64,000 nt of DNA from an uncultured Sterolibacterium sp. (GCA_903904605.1 CAIVDC010000073.1:24071-88070); one strand, 5' to 3'. Shown: positions 36,555 through 46,963, counted from the stretch's first letter. Translations and numbers: made by a program. The notes: generated by a model not told the origin, from the sequence alone.

Positions 36555-37238
36555 ATGAAGCGCGAAGCCGCTAAGACTGCCGCCAGGACAGGCTTGAGGG
36601 AGCGGAACAAGCTGGACAAGCTGGAGCGCATCAAGGTCGCTGCAGCGGAGCTTTTCGCCGTCAAGGGCTTCGATGCCGCGACTACGCGAGAAATCGCCAA
36701 GGCAGCAGGGGTCGGGCTCGGCACCCTGTTTCTCTATGCAGAGGACAAGCGCGACTTCGTCTTTCTGATCTTCAACGACGAACTGGACCGGATCACCGAC
36801 GAGGCGTTTGCAGCGGCCGATCCGAAGGCGCCGCTCACGGAACAGTTGTCCGCGGCCTTCAGCGTCTTCTATCGCGCGTTCAGCAAGAACATCCCGCTGG
36901 TGCGAATCCTGCTCAAGGAACTGGTGTTCTTTTCCCGGGGAATGCAGGCGCAGCGATTCTATGATGGCCGGACGCGCACCATCAACTGCATCACCCGGCT
37001 GGTCGCGGATGCGCTCGCGAGCGGCAAGATCGTCAGCGACGAGAAGCCCGAGTTCATTTCGCGGAATATCTTCTTCCTCTACGCGGGCGCGGTGCGCTGG
37101 TGGATCGCCGCAGAACGCCCCAGCCTCGCGCGCGGAATTGCTGACCTGAAGCGTGTCTTCGCCCTGCAGGTCAGCGGCATGCAGGCGGCGTCCGAACCCG
37201 CCGCCAAGTCCAGGCGGAATAGCGCTCTTCGGGCTTAA
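36555..37238 (+). CDS. TetR/AcrR family transcriptional regulator
   Basis: 227 residues. The helix-turn-helix lies at about 25-70 (AAAELFAVKGFDAATTREIA, then AGVGLGTLFLYAEDK). The C-terminal ligand-binding domain is not diagnostic. The last 4 bp overlap the end of the convergent hemW gene. It follows the EPS region directly and could regulate it or an unrelated function; no operator is identified. Confidence 0.87.
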   Translation: MKREAAKTAARTGLRERNKLDKLERIKVAAAELFAVKGFDAATTREIAKAAGVGLGTLFLYAEDKRDFVFLIFNDELDRITDEAFAAADPKAPLTEQLSAAFSVFYRAFSKNIPLVRILLKELVFFSRGMQAQRFYDGRTRTINCITRLVADALASGKIVSDEKPEFISRNIFFLYAGAVRWWIAAERPSLARGIADLKRVFALQVSGMQAASEPAAKSRRNSALRA

Positions 37239-38419
37239 AGGAACAACTGCAACAGGTCGTTGAGGAAGCGCTGCCCTCGTGGCGTCGGCGCGATCCGGCC
37301 TGCTGCCATCGCCACCAGGCCCTGTCGCTGCGCTGTCAGCAAAGTATCGGCAACAGACGATATTGGACTGCCGGTGCGCTCCTCGAACAGTCCGGCGGGA
37401 AACCCTTCCGTGAGACGCAGGGCGTTCATCATGAATTCGAAGGGCAGTTCGCCGGCGGCGACGAGGTGGCGCTCCTGGAGGAAATCGCCGCGCAGATAGT
37501 CTCGCGGACCGCGGCGCTTCGACTCGCGAACGATGCCCTGGTGAGAGGACAGCTTGCCGTGGGCGCCGGGGCCTATGCCGAGATAGTCGCCGAAATTCCA
37601 GTAGTTGAGGTTGTGGGCGCAGCGCCGCCCGGGCAGCGCGAAGGCCGAGGTCTCGTAGTGCTCGTAGCCTGCGGCGGCCAGCGTTTCCTCGATCATTTCC
37701 TGCATGTCGGCGCAGAGCTCGTCGTCGGGCAGGGCAGGCGGCGCATGGTGGAAGGGCGTGTTCGGCTCCAGCGTCAAGTGGTAGGCGGAGAGATGCTGCG
37801 GGGCAAAGGAGAGCGCGGCATCGAGGTCGTGGCGCGCCTGCCCGAGGGTCTGGTCCGGCAGCGCGTACATCAGGTCGAGGTTGACGTTGTCGAAGTTCTC
37901 CAGCGCCAGTTCGACCGCCCGGCGCGCCTCGTCGGCCGAGTGGATGCGGCCCAGGGCGGCGAGATGGGCGTCGTTCAGGCTCTGGATGCCGAGCGAAACG
38001 CGGTTCACGCCGGCACTGCGAAAAGCCGCGAATTTCGCCGCCTCGACCGTGCCGGGATTGGCTTCCAGGGTGATCTCGGCATCCGGCGAGAGGGTCAGCC
38101 TCGCCCGGACGGCCGCCAGGAGGGCATCGACTCCCTGAGCCGAGAGGAGGCTCGGGGTGCCGCCGCCGATGAACAGGCTGCCGACGCGCCGGCCCCAAAC
38201 CTGGGGCAGCGCCGTCTCCAGGTCGGCGATCAGGGCAGCCAGATAATCCTGTTCGGGAATGCTCCCTTTCGCCTCGTGGGAATTGAAATCGCAGTACGGG
38301 CACTTCCTTACGCACCAGGGGAAGTGGATATAGAGCGAGAGAGGCGGCGGGATCGTTATGCCTGTGCCGGTTTCCGGCTTGGTATCGGAAGCTGCGGAAA
38401 TAGGAATGATGCGTGCCAT
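37235..38419 (-). CDS. hemW: HemW-type radical SAM protein (haem chaperone)
   Basis: 394 residues. The radical SAM cluster motif is CVRKCPYCDFNSH, with the extra C-x2-C-x-F feature typical of HemW/HemN relatives. SLFIGGGTPSLL, EANPGTVE, GVNRVSLGIQSLND and the C-terminal HemN_C domain (NYWNFGDYLGIGPGAHGK) are present. HemW proteins bind haem and insert it into respiratory enzymes rather than acting as coproporphyrinogen oxidase. It begins one base after rdgB ends and is the last gene of the kinase-phosphatase-rph-rdgB-hemW unit. Confidence 0.93.
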   Translation of the reverse strand: MARIIPISAASDTKPETGTGITIPPPLSLYIHFPWCVRKCPYCDFNSHEAKGSIPEQDYLAALIADLETALPQVWGRRVGSLFIGGGTPSLLSAQGVDALLAAVRARLTLSPDAEITLEANPGTVEAAKFAAFRSAGVNRVSLGIQSLNDAHLAALGRIHSADEARRAVELALENFDNVNLDLMYALPDQTLGQARHDLDAALSFAPQHLSAYHLTLEPNTPFHHAPPALPDDELCADMQEMIEETLAAAGYEHYETSAFALPGRRCAHNLNYWNFGDYLGIGPGAHGKLSSHQGIVRESKRRGPRDYLRGDFLQERHLVAAGELPFEFMMNALRLTEGFPAGLFEERTGSPISSVADTLLTAQRQGLVAMAAGRIAPTPRGQRFLNDLLQLFL

Positions 38420-38420
38420 C

Positions 38421-39007
38421 TCAGGAAATCTGGGGCAACCGTTCCAGCAGTTTCCTCATGGCTCGGCCTCGGTGGGAAAGACTGTTCTTCTGTTCCGCGG
38501 AAAGCTCCGCGGAGGAGAGTCCGAGTTCCGGCACGAGGAACAGCGGGTCGTAGCCGAAGCCGCCGCTGCCTCTTGCCTCACGCAGGATCTCGCCGTGCCA
38601 TTCGGCCTCGAAGATCAGGGGTTGCGGATCTTCCGCATGGCGCAGCAGCACCAGGACGCAGACGTAGTGAGCGCGACGGTCCTCTTGGTCGGCGAGATCG
38701 GTGAGCAAGCGGGCGTTGTTCGCCGCATCGGACTTCGGCTCGCCGCCGTAGCGGGCTGAAAACACGCCCGGTGCACCGCCCAGCGCCTCGACGCAAAGTC
38801 CGGAGTCGTCCGCCAGCGCCGGCATGCCGGTGGCAGACGAAGCGTGGCGTGCCTTGGCCAGGGCATTCTCGATGAAGGTGGAGTGCGGCTCTTCGGCCTC
38901 CGAGACGTCGAAGGCCGATTGCGGCAGCAATTCCAAATCCAGGGGCGCCAGCAACTGCGCGAACTCCTTCAACTTGCCCGGATTGTTGCTGGCCAGCACC
39001 AGGCGCT

Positions 39008-39011
<4 letters not shown>
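38421..39011 (-). CDS. rdgB: XTP/dITP diphosphatase (non-canonical purine NTP pyrophosphatase)
   Basis: 196 residues. The N-terminus [14 protein letters not shown] is the nucleotide-binding SxNxxK motif; then [25 protein letters not shown], written here in part, and [25 protein letters not shown]. The protein removes ITP, dITP and XTP from the nucleotide pool. It overlaps rph by 4 bp (ATGA), the rph-rdgB-hemW arrangement common in betaproteobacteria. Confidence 0.95.
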
Positions 39012-39730
<719 letters not shown>

Positions 39731-39739
39731 GGCGGATTC

Positions 39740-40648
39740 CTAGTCTGAAGATTTCTGTATGGCTTTGTGGATCTGTTCTATGGCGTGCCCGATGTCGTCC
39801 TCGGAGAGGTCGGACGGCACGCTCTCTGCGCCGACTTCGCCCATCCTGGCGGTGAAAGTATCTGGCGGCATGGTTTTGGTCGAGACATTGCTTGGGCTGT
39901 CCTCCGCATAGTTTCTGTCCCATTGCATGGCGATCAGGGAGAGATTATCGCTGTTCGCGCCAGCGAGCGCTTCCGCCTGTTCGAGCAGGCGCGGTACGGA
40001 GAGCATCGGATTCGCGCCGGCCAGCGAATGTACCAGGAGATCGTTGCCGAGTGGCGCCCAAACGCCGTCGCTGCAGAGTGCCAGGACATCCCCCGCTTTC
40101 AGGGGCATCTTGCGCGAGAAATCGATCCGCGGCTGATGGCTGCCGCCCAGGCAGCTGAAAACGCGGTTCCTGGCGGGATGCGTGGCCGCATCATCGGGGT
40201 CGATCAAGCCTTGATCGAGCATCCGCTGCACCCTCGAGTGATCCCGCGTCTGCACCAGCAGCCGTTCGCCGCGGATCAAGTAGAGGCGCGAATCTCCGGC
40301 ATGCGCCCAATAGGCGAGCTTGTCCTGTGTCACGCAGGCGACGCAGGTGGTGCGCGGAGCCTCGGGCAGTCCGCGGTCGGCGGCGAAGTCGATGATGGCG
40401 CGGTGGGCATGGGTGAACGCCAGCGACAGGAACTGAAGGGGATTGCTCAGTGACGGTCTGGCTTCGCGCCTGAAAGCTTCGGTGATGGTTTGCACGGCGA
40501 TATGGGCCGCCACTTCGCCGTGCAAATGGCCCCCCATGCCATCGGCGACGACCATCAGCAGCGCGTCGCGGGAATAGCAGTAGGCAGTGCGATCCTGGTT
40601 GGAAGCGCGTTTGCCGATGCGGCTTTCCTGATAGACGGTAAACTTCAT
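39740..40648 (-). CDS. PP2C-type serine/threonine protein phosphatase
   Basis: 302 residues. PP2C metal motifs: RASNQDRTAYC, VADGMGGHLHGEVAA, AHAGDSRLYLIRG, VLALCSDGVWAPL and NSDNLSLIAMQWD. The ATG at 40648 overlaps the stop of the kinase gene (TAATG). The C-terminal ~50 residues are an acidic tail of unknown function. It presumably reverses phosphorylation by the coupled kinase. Confidence 0.93.
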   Translation of the reverse strand: MKFTVYQESRIGKRASNQDRTAYCYSRDALLMVVADGMGGHLHGEVAAHIAVQTITEAFRREARPSLSNPLQFLSLAFTHAHRAIIDFAADRGLPEAPRTTCVACVTQDKLAYWAHAGDSRLYLIRGERLLVQTRDHSRVQRMLDQGLIDPDDAATHPARNRVFSCLGGSHQPRIDFSRKMPLKAGDVLALCSDGVWAPLGNDLLVHSLAGANPMLSVPRLLEQAEALAGANSDNLSLIAMQWDRNYAEDSPSNVSTKTMPPDTFTARMGEVGAESVPSDLSEDDIGHAIEQIHKAIQKSSD

Positions 40649-41589
40649 TACGAGATCAGATTGCTCAGGCGCCTGCGTACCGTGCTCAGCCAGTTCTGGG
40701 CGTAGTTGGCCTGGCGACGCCCGCCCAGCGCACGCTGCAATACGAACACGCTCTCGGGCCGATCCGCTTGCTTGAGTTTCATGCACCAGTCGATGGTTTC
40801 CAGCAGTTCCTGCGAATAGGCATTGGCCCAACGCCTTGCGGCCGGCACGAGCCTGTCCTGATCCAGGCGCAGGTCGGCCGACTGGGGCACCGATCGAGAG
40901 AGGCAGTTGTACATGCTGGCGCCGATCGCATAAATATCGGTCCAGGGACCGAGGCCTTCGCGGCTCCGGAACTGTTCCGGAGCCGCGAAGCCGGGCGTGA
41001 ACATCGGCTTCAACATGGTCGAGTCGGAGCTCAGGGTTTGCCGCGCCGCGCCGAAGTCGAGCAGCACCGGCGTGCCGTCGTTGCGCAGGTAGATGTTGGA
41101 AGGCTTGATGTCGAGATGCAGCAGCTTGCGCGAGTGCACGTCGCGCAGTCCGTTCAGGAGGCGCGAGAAGACGTTGCGCACGAAACTCTCGTTCAATCTC
41201 TCATGATGCTTCTGGATGTGGGCCTGCAGGGTTCGGCCAAGCTCATACTGCATCACCAGATAGACCGTCTCGTTGGCGCGGAAAAAATTCAGCACCCTGA
41301 CCACGTTGGGATGTTTGAGATGCGCCAGTGCGCGCCCTTCCTCAAAGAAGCACTTCATGCCGTAGCGAAAGGCGGCGACATGCTCCTCATGGATGACTGG
41401 AACCGCACTCCCCTCCGTGCGCAGCGCAAGCGAGTTGGGCAGGTATTCCTTGATGGCCACCGGCGTGCCATCTTCGCCATGGGCCAGATAGACGATCGAG
41501 AAGCCGCCCTGCGAAAGCTGATGGTCGATGCGATAGCGATCTAGCTGGAAGCCGGGCGGCAGCGGTTGATTGACTTGTTGTGATGACAT
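40648..41589 (-). CDS. serine/threonine protein kinase (Hanks type)
   Basis: 313 residues, cytoplasmic, with no membrane anchor. Kinase motifs are LSQGGFSIVYLA (Gly loop), VAIKEYLP (Lys), LLHLDIKPSNIYL (catalytic loop, HLD in place of HRD), VLLDFGAARQ (DFG) and MFTPGFAAPEQF (activation segment). It is divergent from yicC by 71 bp. It is the first gene of a unit continuing through PP2C, rph, rdgB and hemW. Substrates are unknown. Confidence 0.94.
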   Translation of the reverse strand: MSSQQVNQPLPPGFQLDRYRIDHQLSQGGFSIVYLAHGEDGTPVAIKEYLPNSLALRTEGSAVPVIHEEHVAAFRYGMKCFFEEGRALAHLKHPNVVRVLNFFRANETVYLVMQYELGRTLQAHIQKHHERLNESFVRNVFSRLLNGLRDVHSRKLLHLDIKPSNIYLRNDGTPVLLDFGAARQTLSSDSTMLKPMFTPGFAAPEQFRSREGLGPWTDIYAIGASMYNCLSRSVPQSADLRLDQDRLVPAARRWANAYSQELLETIDWCMKLKQADRPESVFVLQRALGGRRQANYAQNWLSTVRRRLSNLIS

Positions 41590-41660
41590 GTCGCGAAGGT
41601 TACACTAATGGGCCAATTGTCAGCGTTAGGTGCGGCCCTAGTCAAGCTGCATAAATCGAC

Positions 41661-42527
41661 ATGATCCACAGCATGACCGGCTATGCCGCCGTCCAGCGTG
41701 ACCTCGGACCCGCCATTCTCCATCTCGAGCTGAAGAGCGTCAATTCGCGCTACCTCGACATCACCTTCCGCATCGGTGAGGAGTTGCGCTTTCTGGAAAT
41801 GCCGCTGCGCGAGTTGATCTCAGCCCGCATCACCCGCGGCAAGGTCGAATGCCGCGGCAGCCTGGCTTCCTCGGCGGCACTGCCGCGAGAGCTGGCGCCG
41901 CATGCCGGCTTGCTTGCCCAGTTGGCCAAGCTTGAGGGGACGGTGCGCGCAGTTCTGCCCGGGGCGCCCCCCCTGTCGGTGGCCGATATCCTGCGCTGGC
42001 CTGGCGTCTTGGCTGATCAGTCGCTGCCCCAGGCGACGCTGCAGACAGAATTCCTGGCCCTGGCCGCGACGGCACTCGACGAATTCGTCGCCACCCGGGC
42101 GCGCGAGGGCGGCAAGCTGGCCGCGATGATCTCGGAGCGAGTCCTGCGCATGCGCGAACTGCTGGCCGAGGCCGGGCCGCTCCTGCCTGCGGCTCTGGCT
42201 GAATATCAGGAACGCCTGGCCGGCAAACTGCGCGAAGCCATGTCCAGCCACGACGAGGAGCGCATCCGCCAGGAAGTCGGCCTCTATGCGTCGCGTATCG
42301 ATGTCGCCGAGGAGATCTCGCGCCTTACCGCCCATCTCGGCGAGGTCGAGCGCGTCCTGCTGAAAGGCGGAGCGGCAGGGAAGAGACTGGACTTCCTGAT
42401 GCAGGAGCTGAACCGCGAGGCCAACACGCTGGCCTCGAAGTCGGTTTCCTCGGTGATTACCGGTATCGCGCTGGAGCTCAAGCTGCTGATCGAGCAGATG
42501 CGTGAGCAGATCCAGAATCTCGAATGA
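41661..42527 (+). CDS. yicC: YicC family endoribonuclease
   Basis: 288 residues. Begins MIHSMTGYAAVQRDLG, with LELKSVNSRYLDITFR and the C-terminal RLDFLMQELNREANTLASKS, the hallmarks of YicC_N and DUF1732. YicC is described as a metal-dependent endoribonuclease involved in small-RNA turnover. It overlaps gmk by 4 bp (ATGA). First gene of yicC-gmk-rpoZ-spoT. Confidence 0.95.
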   Translation: MIHSMTGYAAVQRDLGPAILHLELKSVNSRYLDITFRIGEELRFLEMPLRELISARITRGKVECRGSLASSAALPRELAPHAGLLAQLAKLEGTVRAVLPGAPPLSVADILRWPGVLADQSLPQATLQTEFLALAATALDEFVATRAREGGKLAAMISERVLRMRELLAEAGPLLPAALAEYQERLAGKLREAMSSHDEERIRQEVGLYASRIDVAEEISRLTAHLGEVERVLLKGGAAGKRLDFLMQELNREANTLASKSVSSVITGIALELKLLIEQMREQIQNLE

Positions 42528-43144
42528 GTACCTCAGGCTCCCTCTTCATCGTCTCCGCGCCTTCCGGCGCCGGCAAGACCACTCTGGTGCGTCTCCTGCT
42601 CGAGCAGGACAAGGATGTGCACTTGTCGGTCTCCTACACGACGAGGCTGCCGCGCCCCGGAGAACGGAATGGGTGCGAGTACCACTTCGTCGCCGCCCCT
42701 GATTTCCTCGCCATGCGCGAGCGCGGCGATTTTCTCGAGTGGGCGGAGGTCCATGGCAATTACTACGGCAGTTCCCGCGTCCGGCTCGAAGAGCAGATGG
42801 CGGACGGCCGCGACATGGTGCTGGAGATCGACTGGCAGGGAGCCCGTCAGGTGCGCCGGCATTTTCCCGCCGCCGTAGGGGTTTTCATCATGCCGCCCTC
42901 GCTGGCCGAACTGGAGCGGCGGCTGCGCGGCCGAGGCTCCGACAGCGCTGACGTGATCGCCCGACGCCTGTCCGCCGCGCAGGAAGAGATGCGGCACGTA
43001 GTCGAGTTTGAATACGCTATAATCAACAACGAGTTGCAAACGGCGCTCGGTGACCTTCTGAGCGTGGTGCACGCCTCCCGGCTGCGCCTGCCACAACAAC
43101 GGGAACGTCACGCCGAATTGTTCACGCCACTTTTCCAGGAATAA
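42524..43144 (+). CDS. gmk: guanylate kinase
   Basis: 206 residues. Phosphorylates GMP to GDP with ATP. P-loop SAPSGAGKTTLVRLLL; GMP-binding VSYTTRLPRPGERNGCEYHF; FLEWAEVHGNYYGSSR; lid region RLRGRGSDSADVIARRL. Normal length. It is translationally coupled to yicC and followed after 3 bp by rpoZ, linking GTP supply and the stringent response genes downstream. Confidence 0.97.
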   Translation: MSTSGSLFIVSAPSGAGKTTLVRLLLEQDKDVHLSVSYTTRLPRPGERNGCEYHFVAAPDFLAMRERGDFLEWAEVHGNYYGSSRVRLEEQMADGRDMVLEIDWQGARQVRRHFPAAVGVFIMPPSLAELERRLRGRGSDSADVIARRLSAAQEEMRHVVEFEYAIINNELQTALGDLLSVVHASRLRLPQQRERHAELFTPLFQE

Positions 43145-43147
43145 GCC

Positions 43148-43354
43148 ATGGCCCGCATCACCATAGAAGACTGCTTGAAGCACATCCCCAACCGTTTTCA
43201 GCTGACGCTGGTCGCCACCTATCGGGCGCGCCAGATCACGCTCGGCGGTACGCCGCAGGTCGAGGGCGACAAGGACAAGGCCACCGTGGTCGCGCTGCGC
43301 GAGATCGCCGGTGGCCTGGTTGGCCTGGAGCTCCTCAATCGCGGCCAGGCCTAG
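43148..43354 (+). CDS. rpoZ: RNA polymerase omega subunit
   Basis: 68 residues. [19 protein letters not shown], then ARQITLGG and [14 protein letters not shown] are the family signature; omega stabilises the beta' subunit and contributes to a ppGpp site. The usual position between gmk and spoT supports the call. Confidence 0.96.
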   Translation: MARITIEDCLKHIPNRFQLTLVATYRARQITLGGTPQVEGDKDKATVVALREIAGGLVGLELLNRGQA

Positions 43355-43374
43355 TGTCGCGATGAGTTGAAGCG

Positions 43375-45576
43375 ATGGCCACGCCGGGTGTTCATGCTGC
43401 CGCCCCAGACGAGGCCTCGCTCATTGCCCCGGAGATGCTCTCGCCAGTCGATCTGACGGAGGATCTCGAACGGTTCAAAGCCAAGCTTTCCGCGTACCTC
43501 AAACCGGAAGAAGTCGTCCGCGTGGAGGCCGCTTACGTCTTCAGCGCGGCCGCGCATCGCGGCCAGATCCGCTCCAGCGGAGATCCTTACGTCTCGCACC
43601 CGCTCGCGGTCGCCGGCACGCTCGCCGACTGGCACCTTGATCCGCAGGCTCTGATTGCCGCCCTGCTGCACGATGTGATGGAAGATACCGTCATCACCAA
43701 GCAGGAGATCGCGGACAGGTTCGGCAAGTCGGCCGCCGACCTGGTCGACGGCGTCTCCAAGATCGACAGAATCGAGAACCAGTCCTACGAGGAAGCGCAG
43801 GCGGAGAACTTCCGCAAGATGCTGCTGGCCATGGCGCGCGATGTCCGGGTAATTCTGATCAAACTGGCCGATCGCCTGCACAATATGCGCACCCTGGGCG
43901 CGGTGCCGATCCAGAAACGCCGCCGCATTGCCCGCGAGACGCTCGACATCTACGCTCCGATTGCCAACCGCCTGGGTCTTAACACGCTCTACCGTGAGCT
44001 TCAGGAGCTTTCTTTCCTCAATCTGCATCCTCTGCGCTACCGCGTCCTGGCCAAGGCGGTGAAAGGAGCGCGCGGCAATCGCCGCGAGGTCGTGGGCAAA
44101 ATCATGGAGACCTTGCGCCGCCGTCTGCCGGAGGCCGGCATCGAAGCCGAGGTGATGGGCCGCGAGAAGCACCTCTACGGGGTCTATCGCAAGATGCGCG
44201 ATAAGCATCTGACCTTCTCGCAGGTCCTCGATATCTACGGCTTCCGCGTCATCGTCAAGGATGTTTCCACCTGCTATCTGGCGCTCGGCGTTCTGCACCG
44301 TTGCTACAAGCCGGTGCCAGGCAAGTTCAAGGACTATATCGCGATCCCCAAGGCCAACGGCTACCAGTCACTGCATACGACTTTGATCGGGCCTTACGGC
44401 ACCCCGGTCGAGTTGCAGATTCGCACCGCCGAGATGCACCATGTCGCGGAAAGCGGCGTTGCGTCCCATTGGCTCTACAAGGATGACAACGCGCTTTCGG
44501 AGTTGCAGCAGAAGACCCACAAATGGCTGCAGTCGCTGCTCGAACTGCAATCCGCTTCCGGCGATTCGGCCGAGTTTCTCGAGCACGTCAAGGTTGATCT
44601 ATTCCCCGGCGAAATCTATGTATTCACGCCCAAGGGCAAGATACTCGGTCTGACGCGCGGCGCGACCGCGGTGGACTTCGCCTATGCCGTGCATACCGAT
44701 ATCGGCAATCGCTGCGTCGCCTGCCGGATCAATTTCGAGCTGATGCCCTTGCGCACGGAACTGCGCAACGGCGATCGCATAGAGATCATCACCGCGACGC
44801 ACGCCAACCCCAATCCGGCCTGGCTCACCTACGTCAAGAGCGGCAAGGCGCGCGCGCAGATCCGTCACTTCCTCAAGACGCAGCAACATGAGGAGTCCGC
44901 CGCGCTCGGCGAGCGCCTGCTGGCTCAAGCTCTCGCCGGCCAAGGTCTGAGCCTGGCCGACATCGAAGCTGCCGTCTGGGAGCGTTTCGTGCGCGGTTGC
45001 GGCGCGAAAACGACGAAGCGCGACGTGCTGACCGACATCGGACTGGGCAAGCGGCTCGCCGCCATCGTCGCAAGGCGGCTTGCCGCCTTGCGCGAAGCCG
45101 AGGGCGGGACCCCGATCGAGCACAAACCCCAGGGCGCCATCATCATCCGCGGCAGCGAAGGGCTCACCGTGCAGTTGGCGAAATGCTGCCGGCCCATCCC
45201 GGGCGATCCGATCGTCGGCATCATCCGCAAGGGCCAGGGCCTGATGGTGCATACTCACGACTGTCGCAGCATCGGCAAGGCTCACCACGAAAGGGACAAC
45301 TGGGTCGATGTCGAATGGGAACCGGGTAGCGAGCGCCTGTTCGAGGTCGGCATCCGTATCGTCGCCGAGAACCGCCGCGGCGTGCTGGCGAAGGTGGCAG
45401 CCGAGATCGCTGCGGGTGGCTCGGATATCCAGAATGTCAGCATGGACGATGATCGCGGCATCTATACCATGCTCCACTTCACGCTGCAGGTGGCCAATCG
45501 TGTCCATCTCGCGCGCATCATGCGCGGTTTGCGCCATATCCCCGAAGTGCTGCGAATCACGCGCACCAAGGAATAG
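43375..45576 (+). CDS. spoT: bifunctional (p)ppGpp synthetase/hydrolase
   Basis: 733 residues. The HD hydrolase domain (about 45-200) has AALLHDVMEDT; the synthetase domain (about 240-350) has MRDKHLTFSQVLDIYGFRV and FKDYIAIPKANGYQSLHT, the latter with the basic K-D pattern of bifunctional enzymes. TGS (VFTPKGKILGLTRGATAVDF) and a C-terminal ACT domain (about 660-733) follow. The hydrolase HD residues are intact, so both making and degrading ppGpp are expected. Confidence 0.95.
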   Translation: MATPGVHAAAPDEASLIAPEMLSPVDLTEDLERFKAKLSAYLKPEEVVRVEAAYVFSAAAHRGQIRSSGDPYVSHPLAVAGTLADWHLDPQALIAALLHDVMEDTVITKQEIADRFGKSAADLVDGVSKIDRIENQSYEEAQAENFRKMLLAMARDVRVILIKLADRLHNMRTLGAVPIQKRRRIARETLDIYAPIANRLGLNTLYRELQELSFLNLHPLRYRVLAKAVKGARGNRREVVGKIMETLRRRLPEAGIEAEVMGREKHLYGVYRKMRDKHLTFSQVLDIYGFRVIVKDVSTCYLALGVLHRCYKPVPGKFKDYIAIPKANGYQSLHTTLIGPYGTPVELQIRTAEMHHVAESGVASHWLYKDDNALSELQQKTHKWLQSLLELQSASGDSAEFLEHVKVDLFPGEIYVFTPKGKILGLTRGATAVDFAYAVHTDIGNRCVACRINFELMPLRTELRNGDRIEIITATHANPNPAWLTYVKSGKARAQIRHFLKTQQHEESAALGERLLAQALAGQGLSLADIEAAVWERFVRGCGAKTTKRDVLTDIGLGKRLAAIVARRLAALREAEGGTPIEHKPQGAIIIRGSEGLTVQLAKCCRPIPGDPIVGIIRKGQGLMVHTHDCRSIGKAHHERDNWVDVEWEPGSERLFEVGIRIVAENRRGVLAKVAAEIAAGGSDIQNVSMDDDRGIYTMLHFTLQVANRVHLARIMRGLRHIPEVLRITRTKE

Positions 45577-45606
45577 TCCGGTTTCAACATTCACGAAGGA
45601 GCACCC

Positions 45607-45792
45607 ATGGCCACATACGAATCCGATCACACCAAGTTCATGCGCGATTGGTTGAAGAACCATCCCGAACAGATCGTGGAGCAGCAGCGCGGTCGCGCCC
45701 TATGGTGGGACAAGCCGCAGGACCTGGAAACCGCGAGGCGCAATGCCGCAGCGCAGGTGCCGCAAAAGTCGTACTACTACGACAACGACTGA
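45607..45792 (+). CDS. DUF3460 family small protein
   Basis: 61 residues: MATYESDHTKFMRDWLKNHP at the start, then RGRALWWDKPQDLE. DUF3460 proteins are short, of unknown function and mostly betaproteobacterial, which helps place the organism. GGAG lies 6 nt before the ATG. It follows spoT by 30 bp. Confidence 0.9.
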   Translation: MATYESDHTKFMRDWLKNHPEQIVEQQRGRALWWDKPQDLETARRNAAAQVPQKSYYYDND

Positions 45793-45803
45793 GCACCGCC
45801 ATT

Positions 45804-45842
45804 CCTCCGCCACCCGGCGAAGCGAAGGTTCCGGGGGCGAGG
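45804..45842. terminator. imperfect hairpin between convergent DUF3460 and modC genes
   Basis: CCTCCGCCACCCGG (45804-45817) can pair with CCGGGGGCGAGG (45831-45842), 12 bp with two single-base bulges. It occupies the 55-bp gap between convergent genes and has no T-run. Possibly bidirectional. Confidence 0.35.
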
Positions 45843-45847
45843 TGTGG

Positions 45848-46963
45848 CTAACCCTCCCAGGGCATCAGCTGGATTGCCCGGGGCAGCAAGGTCACCGTGG
45901 CTTCGGCTCCGGGCGTGATGGCGTCCTGTTCGGCGATGTGGCTGGGTAGCGAGAAGGCGAGCGGGGGACCGCCGCGCGCCGGGCGCAGGGTGACATGGGT
46001 GAACGGGCCCAGGACGAGCTTGTCCTCTATGCTGCCTGTGACCTGATTGCTGCCCTCGTTCGGGTAGGGCCGGCCGCGCCGGTGCAGACGCACGCCCTCC
46101 GGCGGCACCACCCAGCACACCCGGGTTCCGGCGGCGAAGTCCTGGTCTCCGTGCACTTCGAGGTGCAGTCCCTGCCATTCGAGAAGGATCATGCCGTCGG
46201 CAGCTCTGCCGCCGACGATCCCCTCGAACAGGTTGTTGAGTCCGGTCAGGCGTGCGACTGCGGCGTTGCGCGGGCGGGTCATGATTTCTTCGGGCGGGCC
46301 GCTTTGCAGGCCCACTCCGCGATGGAGCAACACCATGCGGTCGGCCAGCATCCTCGCCTCATCCAGGTCATGCGTCACGAGGACGATCGGTATCGACAGT
46401 TCGCGGCGCAGACGCGCCAGCTCCTGTTGCAGTTTGCGTCGGGTGACCTGGTCGACGGCCGAGAAGGGTTCGTCGAGCAGCAGCACGGTGGGCTGCGTCG
46501 CATCGCCGACGGCGCGGGCCAGGGCGCGGGCCAGCGCGACGCGCTGCTGCTGGCCGCCGGAGAGTTCGCCGGGGCGGCGCTCACCCAGTCCGTGAAGATG
46601 CACTCTTGCCAGCCAAGCCTGTGCCGCCTCGAGTCGTTCGCCGCGCGGCAACTGCCAAAGGGCCAGCGCGACGTTGTCCTGGGCCGAAAGGTGCGGCAGC
46701 AGGGAGTAGCTCTGGAATACCATGCCGACCCGGCGCTGTTGCGGCGGCAGGGCGATATCCTTGTCCAGCCAGGTTTTGCCGGCACAAGTGATGCGGCCGT
46801 TCTGCGGTCGCTGCAGGCCGGCGATGCAGCGCAGCACCGTGGACTTGCCGCTGCCGGAAGGTCCGACCAAGGCGAGGAGTTCTCCCGGTGCACAGTCCAG
46901 GGTGCAATCGAGGGCGATCGGCGAGCTCTGCGATAGAGTGACCGAGAGTCCCTCAGCCTTCAT
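45848..46963 (-). CDS. modC: molybdate ABC transporter, ATP-binding protein
   Basis: 371 residues. Walker A GPSGSGKST, Q-loop VFQSYSLLPHLS, signature LSGGQQQRVALARAL, Walker B VLLLDEPFSAVD and the His switch VTHDLDEA. The C-terminal part (about 235-371) is a TOBE/MOP-like substrate-sensing region. It powers molybdate import by ModB. It overlaps modB by 11 bp and is the last gene of the ccm-mod unit. Confidence 0.92.
   Translation of the reverse strand: MKAEGLSVTLSQSSPIALDCTLDCAPGELLALVGPSGSGKSTVLRCIAGLQRPQNGRITCAGKTWLDKDIALPPQQRRVGMVFQSYSLLPHLSAQDNVALALWQLPRGERLEAAQAWLARVHLHGLGERRPGELSGGQQQRVALARALARAVGDATQPTVLLLDEPFSAVDQVTRRKLQQELARLRRELSIPIVLVTHDLDEARMLADRMVLLHRGVGLQSGPPEEIMTRPRNAAVARLTGLNNLFEGIVGGRAADGMILLEWQGLHLEVHGDQDFAAGTRVCWVVPPEGVRLHRRGRPYPNEGSNQVTGSIEDKLVLGPFTHVTLRPARGGPPLAFSLPSHIAEQDAITPGAEATVTLLPRAIQLMPWEG

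Noticed and set aside
36489..38315. 608-residue minus-strand frame across TetR and hemW
   Set aside because: Arg/Pro-rich shadow frame of hemW and the opposite strand of the TetR gene; no domain is recognisable.
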